Source: Phorcus lineatus (Eukaryota > Mollusca > Gastropoda > Trochida > Trochidae). Taken from it: DNA of 64,000 nucleotides. A program made the position numbers and the translations under genes. Below the pieces are notes generated by a model. It had not been told where the DNA came from and searched no databases. It worked only from the letters and a program-made list of their open reading frames with translations. The stretch is taken from positions 30,045,645 to 30,109,644 of the forward strand of contig OV121088.1 in the NCBI GenBank assembly GCA_921293015.1, in the 5' to 3' direction. This document shows positions 27,101 through 38,641 of the stretch, piece after piece. Positions within the stretch are counted from its first letter, which is position 1. Each line of letters begins with the position of its first letter.

Positions 27101-30100
27101 CTCAAGTAATTATGTTATTGTTCGCTCTCACTTAGGTACTAGTGTCGTAAACATAGTATGTCATTGACACTCATATAATATCCTCTATTTACCATGACAC
27201 TCGTTGAGATTAACTCAAATAAATATTTTATTCTCACAGCTGCTAAGACAAACATTAAACAATGATGGGTTCGAACACGTACGGATCGTTGCTCCTGACG
27301 GGCACCCTGCTCCAATGGCAGCTGATATTCTGAAGGACAAAGATCTGGCTGACGCCGTCGACTCCATTGGGTACGAGTTCGTTCTTTATCAACTTAGAGC
27401 ACGATGAAGGCAATGTTGAAGTGATGCAGGATGACGAAGGCAATGTTATGGATATATACGCAGTAGGTCCAATAAGGTTTGCGACGTTTCGACATGGAGA
27501 CTTATGTAGTTGTCAAGGAAATGATACATAATCAGGGGATATGTATATTTAAAGTTGAATTGTGTAAACATTATGGTTCCTTAAAACTAAGTTGTGTAAA
27601 CATTAGTTCCATCTTTCCCCTGTATTGTCTCCAATAGACATAATAAAGTGAAGATACCTTCCAATAGTTTTCATCTAATGTTCAATCTCCAATAGTTTGT
27701 TTAAGGGTTGCCAATGTTTTGTGGTAAATAGATATGGCAGTGGGTAGCGACCTCCAACAATTACAAATGACTTAGTTTTAAGTTAAATATGGTCATCAAA
27801 TTTTCCATTAGTTTGAAACGCGGCCGAGTCCCTCGTGCCAAACTAATGGAGACTTTTTCGGAACATATCCTACACATCTTGCCCCTTCAATGTCTCCAGT
27901 AGACATAATAAGGGGAAGCTACCCTCCAATACTTTTCAACTAATGTCCAACCTCCAATATTCAAGGGTTACCAATGTTTTGTGGTACATGAATTGAATAA
28001 GTTAAATAAACACAGTAATGTTTAACTTTAAATCAAAATAAGGAGATTTTTAAAATTGAGTCTTATGTGTTTTGACACTTAGTTAACATAAATATGATAG
28101 TGGGTAGCGACCTCAAATAGTTGGAAGTGACTTAGTTGTGATGGCCTTGGACGAGTCCAAAATGCCAAACTAGTGACGACTTTGAGCACCATAGTTCTCT
28201 TTTATTCTCTCTCGTGTATCACTTGCTTGAAAACTACATTTGTCTCATGTCAAAGTTCAAAGAAGTTTGTTCAAAGAAGTTTATTGTACTTAAGGCCTCC
28301 GGCCCATATACAAGTGATACAATTTTACAGTGGGTACAAACATAATTATTAACATTAAATAGTAGAATTCACAATTCAGTTATTAATTTGTCTCTTAATA
28401 TAACAGCATGATTTACGAAAAGGGCTAGATTACGTATTACTTTTTCTTTTCTGGAAGACATAATTGAAATAAAGGCAGTTGAAGGGTACTTTGAAAGATA
28501 ACGGTGTGAAATATACATTTTTCTTAAATCATCATAGTGTGGACAAACGAAAGCAAAGTGGACTTCATCTTCAACAGCAGATTTACATAATGGACATATT
28601 CTTTAGTGTCTTTCTATCGAAGATCTCCTGCCTGTATTTACAGCTAAGTCTAACATGTCAGAACGTCGACTACCTTAAATAAAGATGTTTAAAGTTCATG
28701 CTACTGCCTTCGACTGTCTTCGTTATAACTTCTGCAATTCCCCAACTTGTTTGTTACTTTTTGCTCATAAAGACTTACAAGTTAAATTAGAGACATATTT
28801 CCATTTGTTGAAATGTGCAGTCATCAGCTTGGCCAAGCAGTTTCAGTGTGATTTCAAATATTTTGTCTATGACGTCATAAAAACATGACGTCATTCTAGA
28901 GGGCGATCACACAAAAGCTGTTTTTTTATTTATGAAAATGAAAAGCCCAAACTTTATTACACTCGGAAGTACCATATATCTTACCCTTTCCAGTGGCGGG
29001 TCTAAGAATTTTGAAGGGAGGAGGGATGGGTGGTTGGTAGGCTGGGGAATGGTGTTGTCGAATCCCCCTACCCCTTCAACCACCACTGACACATAATATG
29101 GCATGGCTTGTAGATATTTTCCTTTTACAAATCGATAAAAGTTTGACTACAAAATTTTTGTTAAAAAACTTCACTCATCGCCAGTTAAACAAACCTTTGT
29201 TCAGCTGCTGTATCGGTGTGCAAATCTCCTGTTCTTTTTCACAATAACGAATGAATCATTATGAAAACCAATGTCTCTTACAGGGCCCATTACCCGGGTA
29301 CCCAGTCTGACCCAGACGCGTTGAAGACAGGGAAACAGCTGTGGGCTTCAGAAGACTACAGCACCTTCAACAATGATGTTGGAGGCGGATGCTGGGGAAG
29401 GGTTTGTTTTCGTCTTCCCCGCCAATAATGAAATATTGTAAACGTGTTAATTTCGTTTTTACGTTCATAGATTTCGAATCGTTTTATAATTTTAGATAAT
29501 AATATATAATAATGATATGTCAGAAATTAAATGTTGATGATAAAATTATTTCACTTTGCAACTATAAAATTTTATTTATTTGATTTATTGGTACAATAAA
29601 AAAAAAAGATAAATTAATTTTTTCGTCACAGATAAAATTGATCTAGTTTAAAACCTATATAAATTACGAAGTAGTTTCTATGTAACTATTTTACTTTTCA
29701 TATCTTGCAGACTCTTAATCAGAATTATGTGAATGGAAAGATGACAAGGTAATCGTTCGAAACACAATTGTATTGTAGAAAACACTTTTATCGTATATAA
29801 AACTACTCTCAAGCACACACGAATGATGTAGGCTGTATAATATTACACATGCTCATTTACTCCTTAATAGTCATGCCAGTTTAATGGTAATGAATTGATA
29901 GTTTGACGGTAATGGTGATAAGGATTGAGATTTTACAAGCGCTTCCAGCTAAGCTGATTTCGCACTTGGTAATGAATTACAATATTTGTGTGTTTATTCA
30001 ACTTCTTTAATGAGATAACAATAACAAGTTTCCTTTGTCCCCATCTAATCTTTGTACCCACTCACTGGTTTCCCACGTACTCTCACTCATCTCTAGCTGC

Positions 30101-33100
30101 TGCATTCTTCACAACTTGATCATGTTTACTCTTTCTCAATTGCTGCTGCCTTTTATGTACATCATATTAGGATTCTATCTCTTTGTAAATATCAATTTGT
30201 TGTTTCCTTTAATATATCTATATATACAGCTATACATCTTTTCTGTCCATATGTTTGAAACGGTAAAGGGAGCTAAACTTGAACGTCGCAAATCTGTTGA
30301 AAAAAGTTGAATATCCATACAATCTAGTTCAACCATTCAAATGGAAACTGGCCCAGCGCTTTGAATTGCTGGTCAATGCGATTGTTTCGCCGTTCTTGAG
30401 CACCTCGATTACAAAATCCGAATGTTACCGATGTATCGCAGTGCAAATATTTCTATTCATTTATTGTGGACGGAATATTTGTGTGTTGTTTCTTTAGTAA
30501 TAAGTGCGATATTAAATCAAACTATTAGGAAAAACAATCAAAATTTAAGATTTTAAGGATAAATATAGACAAACGTAGGGTTAACGTCTGCAAATTAAAG
30601 AGTAAATTTAGTCTTTCGAATCAGATAAATTGTCCTAATTGATATTTACATTTTGATTTATCTTGTCAAGGGTTATGCATCCAATCAATATATTATATAT
30701 CGAGAATACCATGTACCACAAAAAAGTAAAAAAAATAAATCAATTATACATTTATATACAATTGTATGGTTCACCCGAATAGGTGACAATAAGTGTATAT
30801 TTGGTTGACAAAGTCTGTAGGAGTACCAAGTAAATCTAAATGCCTTGGATTTTAAGGATGTCATAACAATAATACAATAAGAATGTCCTGAACTTGTCCC
30901 TAAAACCATTCTCTCTCTTGCTTCGTCATATATTCCCATACAACCTCTTTCCTAATTCAAGCGTTTCACGGTCTATAAATGCAGAAATCTGAATGGCTGC
31001 TCTAAACATGAATGCTACATAAACACACTTCCACTTCAGTACAATAGCGTGGAACCTTATAGCGAGCTACTATAACTACTTGATCTGGTTCCGGACTGGA
31101 CTGATGACAGCAGTGGAACCCTGGAGCGGGAACTATGCAGTGGAAAGTCCTATTTGGGTGACAGGTGCGTATTGTAAGGACGTGGTGGCCGAATTGTTAC
31201 GTAGTTTTGACATAACATGCTAAAGATAGGGGCTCATGTTGTAATGTGCGAATACGAATCGTAAAATAGACCAAAAACAGAAAATGTTTAGAGTGTGACC
31301 CCAAATTCAACAATTTCATGTATGATAACTAAAGAAATTCATCATTCATTTACATATGCAGGTCTATAAATATTATTTTTCTCAACAATTGCATTAATAA
31401 GAGACTTTAACGTCCCAAACTATGTGTCGCGCTTGTGGGAGATTTAGTGATATCACCTAGGACTCCTAAGCAATACTTAACCATACTTAATGATCCCCGA
31501 TGATACTCCCTGGAAAAAGAGGAAATGTTAAAATTTTAATTAAAAATTTAAAAAAAATTCAAATCGTGTCTGGCTTTAGGGTAAAAGAATTTAGTATTTA
31601 TTTGGCGATACTTTTCAGAAAGATGTCTTTTAACACTATATTCAGGGAAAACCCATGATAATAAGGAAACAATAAACGTCTATGCGGAAACAAGTTTTCC
31701 CTTCATAACTTTTCATCATTTCAGCCCACACGACCCAATTTACGGACATTGGCTGGACGTATTTGAATCATGGCCACGGGGTCGGTCATTTCAAGACGGG
31801 AGGAAGTTATGTTGGTCTGGTCAGTCCTGACAAGAAAGATCTCACAATCGTTATTGAAACTATGGTACATTTTTTATTTCCTTTTTCTGTTTAAAAAAGA
31901 CATCTTTTTTGGATTATGTTTCGTTTTCAAAATTTCAGGCTTCCTATTTCTAGTTTTATTTCTTGTATATTATAAATTTCTATAATGGGTTAAACATGAA
32001 TGTTTGAATTTATACATCTATTTATCTAAAAAAAACCATCAAATTGTTTTTCTCTTCCATCTTCCTACACAAAGCTTAACTATCGCCAGTCTCGAACTGT
32101 CTTAATTTTGACAGTTCGAGACAAGCGATAGTTCAGCTTGGCCAAGGAAGATGTTGCTTTACGTCAAGCCATGATCATTAAGACAACTGTAAATCTTCCT
32201 TTGAATATTTTTTCTGACTTTTGATGACTAATAAATAAATTAAAGCTTAAGTATTTTCCGATGAGAGTAATCTGAGCTTGAAAAAGAAGTTACAACAATT
32301 ATCTAATTCATTTCTTCCCACGGGTAAAAGTGTTCATCGATGAGAAATAAAATCCATTTAATCAGTTACTTTCATGATGTTCTTATTGTAGACTCACAAC
32401 CATTCGGTGTGTGTAAGACCCCCATTGCCACCCTTTGATGTTCAGCCGGCCCAAATAACCCTGGAACTAAAGGGCAGTTTTGTGAGTATGATAGTTTATA
32501 AATCAAGTCTCTCATAACTGAGTGGCTCGTTTTAATGTTCTAATCATATTTAAAATGATAATGTAGACTCTGTTTGTCCTGTCTGTCCTATATTTTTCGA
32601 TTACCATCGAAAACAAGAAAATATGTTAATTTTGGCAGTTTGAAGTTAAAAATAAAACTCTTTAAAAGCGATTTGAAATTACCCCCGGACAAATGATATT
32701 TTGGCTCTTATTTAAGCTTGTCTGTCAATTTGTATACAGACGTGCTTTCGCGTTTATTGTAACTTTCATCAGGTGCCTGAAAAACATGAAATCAATAAAT
32801 ACTTTTGATTCAAATGAAAACAAATTATGCTCTGAATCATATGAACAATATTGTCTAAAAGAATGTTTTATTGAATAAGGTTTCATTGATATGCCAAAAT
32901 CGCGTTTGATTGTAAGTATCGCTGAAATTTTAGGTTTTATTTCAGGCAAGTATTGAAAGCCTACAAGTGTGGTACACCAAACCAAGCTTTGAAAGTGCAC
33001 TCAAACCTGTGTATTTCGAGAAAAAGGAATCAATAAAGGTAAGATATAATTTATATTTCATCTATATTCGAGGAATAAAAATATCCTTTTGATTATCAGG

Positions 33101-36100
33101 AAGATTTTGATTAAACGTAGATTATATGGTACTTGATCAAGCTTTTTATAGACTTTCTGATAAAACAAATTTATAACCTAATTTCCCTTTAGCCTCGAAA
33201 TGGTAAGGTTACGTTGAATCTCGGGATCGACGAGATCTGGACTTTAACAACCTTGACACGAGGTCAGAAGGGAGAGTACCCAGCGCCGCCATCTTCGAAA
33301 CCGTTTCCTTTACCATACAAGGATGATTTCGAAGGTAAAATAATTCTTTGTGATGTGTTGGTCCATATCAAAGTCATGTATCAAAATAAAGATGACCATT
33401 AGAGATTTATGTCTAAACAATTAACCTCCATTCTATGGAAGGTTGAAGTCTGAAAGCAATAGAATATTACTTGAAATTTTCAGATATTAAGTTCGATCAA
33501 AGTGTCACTTAGTGTTATAATCCGCCCTTTCAATGAATCAATCTTAATCAATGAATATGTGCAGCAAATCAGTAGCAGATCAATTTTTTTCAATTTTCTT
33601 TCCCCATAATCATTTGTATGAACTGTTATATATATATCTTAAGTCATCTGATTGATATCCACCACTTTCATGAATCCCACTTCGCATATGGCTGAAAATA
33701 TTTTTTGATCAGTAACTCACTCACTCCATGAATCCCCTAGGCTATGATGACAACATGGAACCTTTCAACCTCGCTCAACAGATGGGATCGTTCGAGGTGC
33801 TGTCTGAAGGCAAAAACAAGTTCCTGAGACAGATGGTCCTTCAGCAGCCCCTCCCCTGGTGCTACACCGACTGGGAACACAACCTCAACAGGACCCTCAG
33901 CGTCATTGGGGATCATAGTTGGTGAGGTCAAACGAGGTCCTATATTCTTACAATCAATCGGGGTTGAATTATTCGCGAAGACAAATCCGATGAGGATCAA
34001 TGCGTTTTGAATGGGAGTAACTAGCTTGCTTTAGCTGGGCAAAACCTTAGACGACTATCAGGGAATTGTTGGAAACTAACGGATATGATATAATCCAAAT
34101 ATTTGATTATTGATCATAAATTGTGAGGTCATTTGAGGTCCTACATTCTTGCTTTTTCAAAGTTTATGCGATCATAGATGAGTGTTCATGTCTTTTCAAT
34201 AGCCTGGGAAACAAGCCGGAGTTGATACGAGGCAAATCCTTAGACAACTATCAGGAAAATGAAGGACCCTTGCGGATTAATGTAGATTGATTAAGCAGGA
34301 TGAAATTAAATTATGTTCCTGTTTTTAATCTAACTTTTGACAGAAATAGTGTCAAATATTAACAGTAGTGATAAATGTTAATGAAGATGACAGTTTGTGA
34401 AGTCAAATAATTTTCCAAATGGAGATTCGAACATGATAACATTTTCAAATACTGATAGAAGTTCAGCAAAGGGTTGACAAGAAACGTTCGGCATTAATGT
34501 TCAGTCATAACAAATGTAAGATGGTAGAAATACTGAACGACCCTCGTCATGTCTTCAAAGTTTTAAATGTATCTTGCTCGGAAAGGATCACCTTCTCATG
34601 CGTGCCGCTTTTCAAATATATGAAGCCTTGAAATAGGTCTGATAGTAATTGTGTCATTCCCAGATGATGTAGTTTATTTCCATTGATTCTACTCAAGGAG
34701 TAAGATCATTTGCCATGTCTATTTTTCAACAATTTTCCTGACCAACCCAGGGGTAACATCAGTATCAGTGTTGATGCCCGCCTGAGCCCTGTGAACGGTA
34801 CCCGGGGTATCCTACTGGCAGCATGGGTGAAGACGGCAGGGTGTCATGCGGGGGATATCAACGGAACTTTCTTCTACGTCTTCCCTGAGGACGACTTCTA
34901 CATCCTCTCAAGGGACTTTGGTAATACAATCAATACAGAATTCTACATAATTGTAAGTTGTAATTGTATGAATCAAATTCTGGTTTCAGGTTGACAAAGA
35001 ACAGTTCTCAACTAAGTTAATAAATTCCTAAAAATACATAACCAACATTTTGTTTTAGACATATCCAGTTTGGTATCAGTACGTTAATATAGGTTCAACA
35101 TGAAAGTGTAGTTTTACTAAATAATGTTTAAACCACGAAATACTTGCTCAATCAGTGATAAGCCTTGTAAGATTTACAATCAATGTTGCAAGCTTATCCT
35201 GCCATTTGATACTTTCCCTCTGTGAGAGTTGAATGGCCAATATATGCTCTTTTGCCCATCTAGTAGAGACCAATGACGATGGTCTATCTTAAGCTGACAT
35301 CAGGCGTCTTGTTGAAAGGACAATTGTTTCCGCTGTAATTCTTGGCTTGTCAAATATCTAATAACACTGTCTGCATTATTAAACACATTGCCTAAGGGAA
35401 AGCCGACATTATGGCGATTTTTCTAGGAATTGTATCTATTGGACAATTTCGACCTCGCTTAGAAAATCCGAAGAGGATTGATGTCGTTGAGTCACAATTA
35501 ATATTGAAAAAGGTTTACGATTTTAATCCTAACTACATATTGCTTTTGTCCTATATCAATAAGGAGTGTCTTGTCTACTATCGAGTTAAAAATGCATTAA
35601 GATATGTTTTGTTTTCCTTTTTAGACAGAGAAGAGGTGTTATCATCTGGTCCCCTCTTCAACAGGACCAAACCTGGATGGAATACATACACGCTCACTCT
35701 CTGGGTAGGTATCTGAGCTATCCTCTAACCCCTGTGTTGTTGATCATTGTGGTACGGGGTTACCAAATGACATGGTATTGTGACATGGGCTTAACCACTG
35801 TCGTGTACTCGGTAAGGAGGGGACGTCACAAGATGGCGAGCAAAATAGTACGATAAAGATAGGTGTCTGATTCCATTGCTCGTTTCACCTAATTGTCGAT
35901 AAAATGGTAAACTTGCACCAATATTTGCTTATTCATATCCTAAGTTAAATTTAACCGTTTTAACCTCGACAATTAGGAAAAACGAGCAATGGAATCATAC
36001 ACCTATCTTTGTCGTACTGTTTTGGTCGCTATCTTGGAATGTCCTCTCCGTACCGAGTACACGAAAGTGTTAACAAGGTTGAAATGTGTTGAACTTTCCA

Positions 36101-36770
36101 AGAAGCTTCCCGGATGTTTTACAGGACTCGAAATTACATATTTAAACACTTATTATCATTTATTAAGTGTTTCATTGTTTTATTCTTATGTTGATTTTCA
36201 TGATATTTATGGATTATCCATTATGACCTTCATTGTGTTTTCATATTATTAATTTTTATCAAAACAGCAGCGTTTTTCTCTTTTTGTTTTCCTGATGTTC
36301 ATTTCTTCCCATTTATCCACAACTCGATGTCTTAGTGACAAGGAGTAGCCAATGCCAGTCTTTCAGACTAGTTAAGGAGATTGGTTCCATGAAATGAACA
36401 AGTTTTTGTACATGGGTACCATATCATACTAATATGACCGGCTTCTTGCCACGTGTTTTGACGTTTGCATTGACGTGTTTTGACTCTGAGAAGATAATAC
36501 ATTTGGCATAAACTAATATTAATAGGGGACATTTCTAGGAAAAGTCTGTGGTATTGCCCCTTCAAAACATTTTCCCAATTTCCAATGTATTGATCCTTTA
36601 TTCTGTTCTTTTCTAAGGACCGCTATGCTTTTGGGAGCGTCAACGGACAGAATGTAATGGAAGCAACGGCTGATATCCATCCAAAAACAGGGTTTGTTGG
36701 AATCGGGACAGACCGATGGGGCCTGGCAGACTTCGACAACCTGGAGATTACACCGGGCAGAGTACCTTAA
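24131..36770 (+). CDS. GALC: Galactocerebrosidase copy C, complete, 18 exons
   Basis: Predicted lysosomal galactosylceramidase (GH59), 672 residues. Exons: 24131-24262, 24736-24804, 25190-25253, 25533-25621, 25945-26109, 26492-26530, 27240-27370, 29284-29401, 29711-29748, 31040-31164, 31725-31864, 32392-32481, 32946-33038, 33193-33334, 33741-33921, 34751-34920, 35625-35704, 36618-36770 (TAA). Every exon has the same length as in copy B and all junctions are GT-AG. The signal peptide, WNE acid/base (E177), SED nucleophile (E253), beta-sandwich and lectin-like domain are intact. Differences from B are conservative, for example MHSPW for MHNPW, EARQ for EAKK at the end of exon 4, and TLNQNY for ILNQNY at exon 9. 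Introns are mostly shorter than in B, because B carries several insertions, but intron 7 carries a LINE fragment and duplicated unknown sequence. Exon 2 is identical to B and exons 5, 8 and 10 are nearly so, while exon 7 differs at about 19 of 131 bases. Confidence 0.95.
26492..26530 (+). CDS. GALC: GALC copy C exon 6 (acid/base catalytic exon)
   Basis: A 39-base exon encoding [13 protein letters not shown]. It carries the acid/base Glu of GH59 (E177). It differs from copy B by one Val-to-Ile change. The acceptor is a run of nine T and AG; the donor is GTAACA. Confidence 0.92.
27612..28178. repeat. Tandem duplication of unknown sequence in intron 7 of GALC copy C
   Basis: Two diverged copies lie at about 27612-27852 and 27889-28178. 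Both contain CCAATAGACATAATAA or a variant, TTACCAATGTTTTGTGGTA, AGTGGGTAGCGACCTC and GTGCCAAACTA or a variant. The second copy holds about 60 extra bases. Not coding; origin unknown. Confidence 0.7.
28238..28670 (-). mobile_element. 3' end of a LINE (non-LTR) retrotransposon
   Basis: On the minus strand, 28608 to 28369 reads an open frame starting [20 protein letters not shown] and ending DKLITEL stop. The C-x2-C ... H ... C pattern with EDE-hHF is the C-terminal zinc-knuckle region found after the reverse transcriptase in animal LINEs. Upstream, [16 protein letters not shown] is the usual preceding segment, but a stop codon (TAA) interrupts it, so the copy is dead. The 3' untranslated tail ends in a repeated GTTCAAAGAAGTTT at 28254-28281. 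The rest of the element is missing (5' truncation), as is usual for LINEs. Confidence 0.82.
29284..29401 (+). CDS. GALC: GALC copy C exon 8 (nucleophile exon)
   Basis: It encodes the same 39 residues as copy B exon 8, including WASEDYS with the nucleophile Glu (E253). It differs by three bases, none changing the protein. The upstream intron is 1.9 kb and holds the LINE fragment. Confidence 0.92.
30889..31015. mobile_element. Fragment of MITE family 2 in intron 9 of GALC copy C
   Basis: CATACAACCTCT, CGGTCTATAAATG and CAGAAATCTGAATGG match the element in copy A intron 16 (about 2236-2342) and the terminus of the complete element at 38904-39334. Only one end is present. Confidence 0.5.
32058..32153. 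mobile_element. 96-bp hairpin insertion in intron 11 of GALC copy C
   Basis: Arms of about 44 bases (32058-32101 and 32110-32153) are inverted copies: CATCTTCC...CAGTCTCGAACTGTC against GACAGTTCGAGAC...GGAAGATG. The sequence just to the right (TTTACGTCAAGCCATGAT) aligns with copy B at about 11583, where the hairpin is absent. No target duplication was resolved. Confidence 0.7.
35796..36069. mobile_element. 274-bp MITE with TTAA target duplication in intron 17 of GALC copy C
   Basis: Arms of about 100 bases (35796-35895 and 35972-36069) are inverted copies (CGTGTACTCGGTA...ATTCCATTGCTCGTTT). TTAA flanks both ends (35792-35795 and 36070-36073). Copy B shows the site without the element (GTGACACGGGCTTTACTATG near 19755). 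The duplication suggests piggyBac or Kolobok ancestry. Confidence 0.85.
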
Positions 36771-38449
36771 TGCAGACATATAAAACACAACGCATAAGAA
36801 TGAATATCCTGTTTTATGTTTCACAGTAAATCTTGTGAGCCGTATTTTCGCTTTTCTATAACAAGAACAATGTTTGTTGTCAGCTCTATTTGAACTATCT
36901 TCGATTTACGTGTCAAGTACAAGGTTTATCTCATTTCAATAGACAGAAACCTTTTTTGGATAGAATTCTAACATTATGAATTTATGAATAATGAACAGAA
37001 AGAAACAACCACAGGAATCTAGGATACGACACTATATTTCATGATAACAAATCTGAATATCATATTTGATGTACGTCAACACATTCATTCAAAGAATAGG
37101 AAACGAATTTTAACTGCTTTATTCATAATTCTGTACTCACATTAATCAATCAACGACTTGATTCTTAATGAAATCTTTTCCTATCGAACGATTGGTTTTC
37201 TGTTATTTTAACAGTGGTCTAAAATTTACATGAGCCACAGATGAAGCACATCATTGGCCTGCTTTCCAAAAGTAAACATATTATTTTCATTATTAATCAT
37301 TATTATTTTATATCAGGACATTTGCTCATGTCATGGTTGCATGAAAACAGAGCCGTTAAATTATTCAAAAATCCTTTAAATACGGATTTATCTATTTAGT
37401 AATAGTAACTATTAATTTTTTATAAAGACTTTGTCCTTTGTCAATAAAGTATTTTGATGGTAAAGAAAAACTCTACAATTAAATATAACGAACATGCCAT
37501 ATTAACGATATACATTATAGTGCACAATATCATACATGATTGTCTAATGAACGATAAAATAGTGACATTTTTTTGGAGTATTAAAAATAACATCTTGTTA
37601 ATATCTGCGATAATCATATCAGTTCAAACTGATGTAATGAATTGGCGAAGGCAAGATTGGTTAAGTTTTATACTGTTGACTTTAACATATTTAATCTGTT
37701 TGAACCAATCATTTAAACGTTACCGAATTGTAATTATTTATTTGTTATTGATCATCATATTTTATTTTAATATATTGTCGTAAATTAGCTGCTTGGCTTC
37801 ATTAAGGGAGCAGAACCACCCCCCCCCCCCCCCCCCCCCCCCCCCAATTTTTGGTTCTAACATTAAAACCTACATTCATTATAGAGAATAATATAAGAGA
37901 GAGTAAAGTGTTTGATATACATCACCATTGCATGTTACATGTTTTAAATCATTTTAATCTAATATCCAGTGGACATCGTAAAAAACAGGACCACGATTTC
38001 GTGCTATATTAGTATAAAGAGGGCCGATAGGCAATATCAAGGTATACGACCTGAGTAATAAAAGACCTTTAACACGTAGGCTAAGAATTATAATTTAACC
38101 ATTCACAAATATTGTCAGTAGTCGCTTGCCAGTGTACATAGGCGGCGCGATGATCGTTGCAAAATAATCCATTCATTGTTTTGATAATCGGTTAAATAAA
38201 CCAATCAACAAAGGACATTTTCAAATTAATGTTTCAACAATTGTATACATTTATGACTATGGTTTGACTAAGTTCATGAATAATAAATATGGATAAATTA
38301 TATGAGTGTCGAGTGCGAAATCAGCTCTGCTGGAAGTGCTCGTAAAATCTCCAAGGAATGAATGAACGAATGATTAGAAATAGTATTCTGTGCCATAAGG
38401 AATAAGTCAGGAATGATACAGAGAGCAAATCTTAATCATGAGTATCTGG
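36771..38449. other. Convergent intergenic region between GALC copy C and the minus-strand gene
   Basis: The first about 125 bases match the copy B 3' flank. No gene was recognised. It contains an AT-rich 109-codon frame (37454-37783) that I do not believe, a C homopolymer, and the 3' flank of the minus-strand gene. The two genes point at each other. Confidence 0.6.
37819..37845. repeat. Poly-C homopolymer (27 bases)
   Basis: An uninterrupted run of 27 C in otherwise AT-rich sequence. The exact length in the genome is doubtful, because such runs are sequencing-error prone. Confidence 0.9.
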
Positions 38450-38641
38450 TTACTCCGATGCATCAAATAAAACCCTCTGGATATCTCTCTTGACCTTTGA
38501 CCTCTTGGCACTGTCCTTTATTCCCCTAAGTTCACAAGCGACATGTTTCCCAAAGACGTCATACTCGTCCTCCTGTCTGTTGTCCTCTTTAGTTGGGTCA
38601 GGCGACCCAGCAGCCTCTTTCGGTTCATTAGCTTTCTGGTT
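38450..38641 (-). CDS. Exon 22: C-terminal BESS-like motif
   Basis: It encodes 63 residues. The end, DEYDVFGKHVACELRGIKDS then AKRSKVKRDIQRVLFDASE, has the F-G-x-x-V-A-x-E-L-R ... I-Q-x-x-L-F pattern of the BESS-like helix found at the C terminus of many invertebrate DNA-binding proteins. It normally mediates protein-protein contact. Its presence on an RRM/macro-like protein is unexpected. Confidence 0.65.
   Translation of the reverse strand, partial: NQKANEPKEAAGSPDPTKEDNRQEDEYDVFGKHVACELRGIKDSAKRSKVKRDIQRVLFDASE

Noticed and set aside
28983-29098. CAGTGGCGGGTCTAAG stretch resembling a DNA-transposon terminus
   Set aside because: No inverted partner or target duplication was found nearby, so the resemblance is not enough.
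37454-37783. 109-codon hydrophobic plus-strand frame between the GALC cluster and the minus-strand gene
   Set aside because: It is AT-rich with Ile/Leu/Tyr bias, as expected by chance here. It has no recognisable domain and no splice or promoter context. I cannot fully exclude a small membrane protein.
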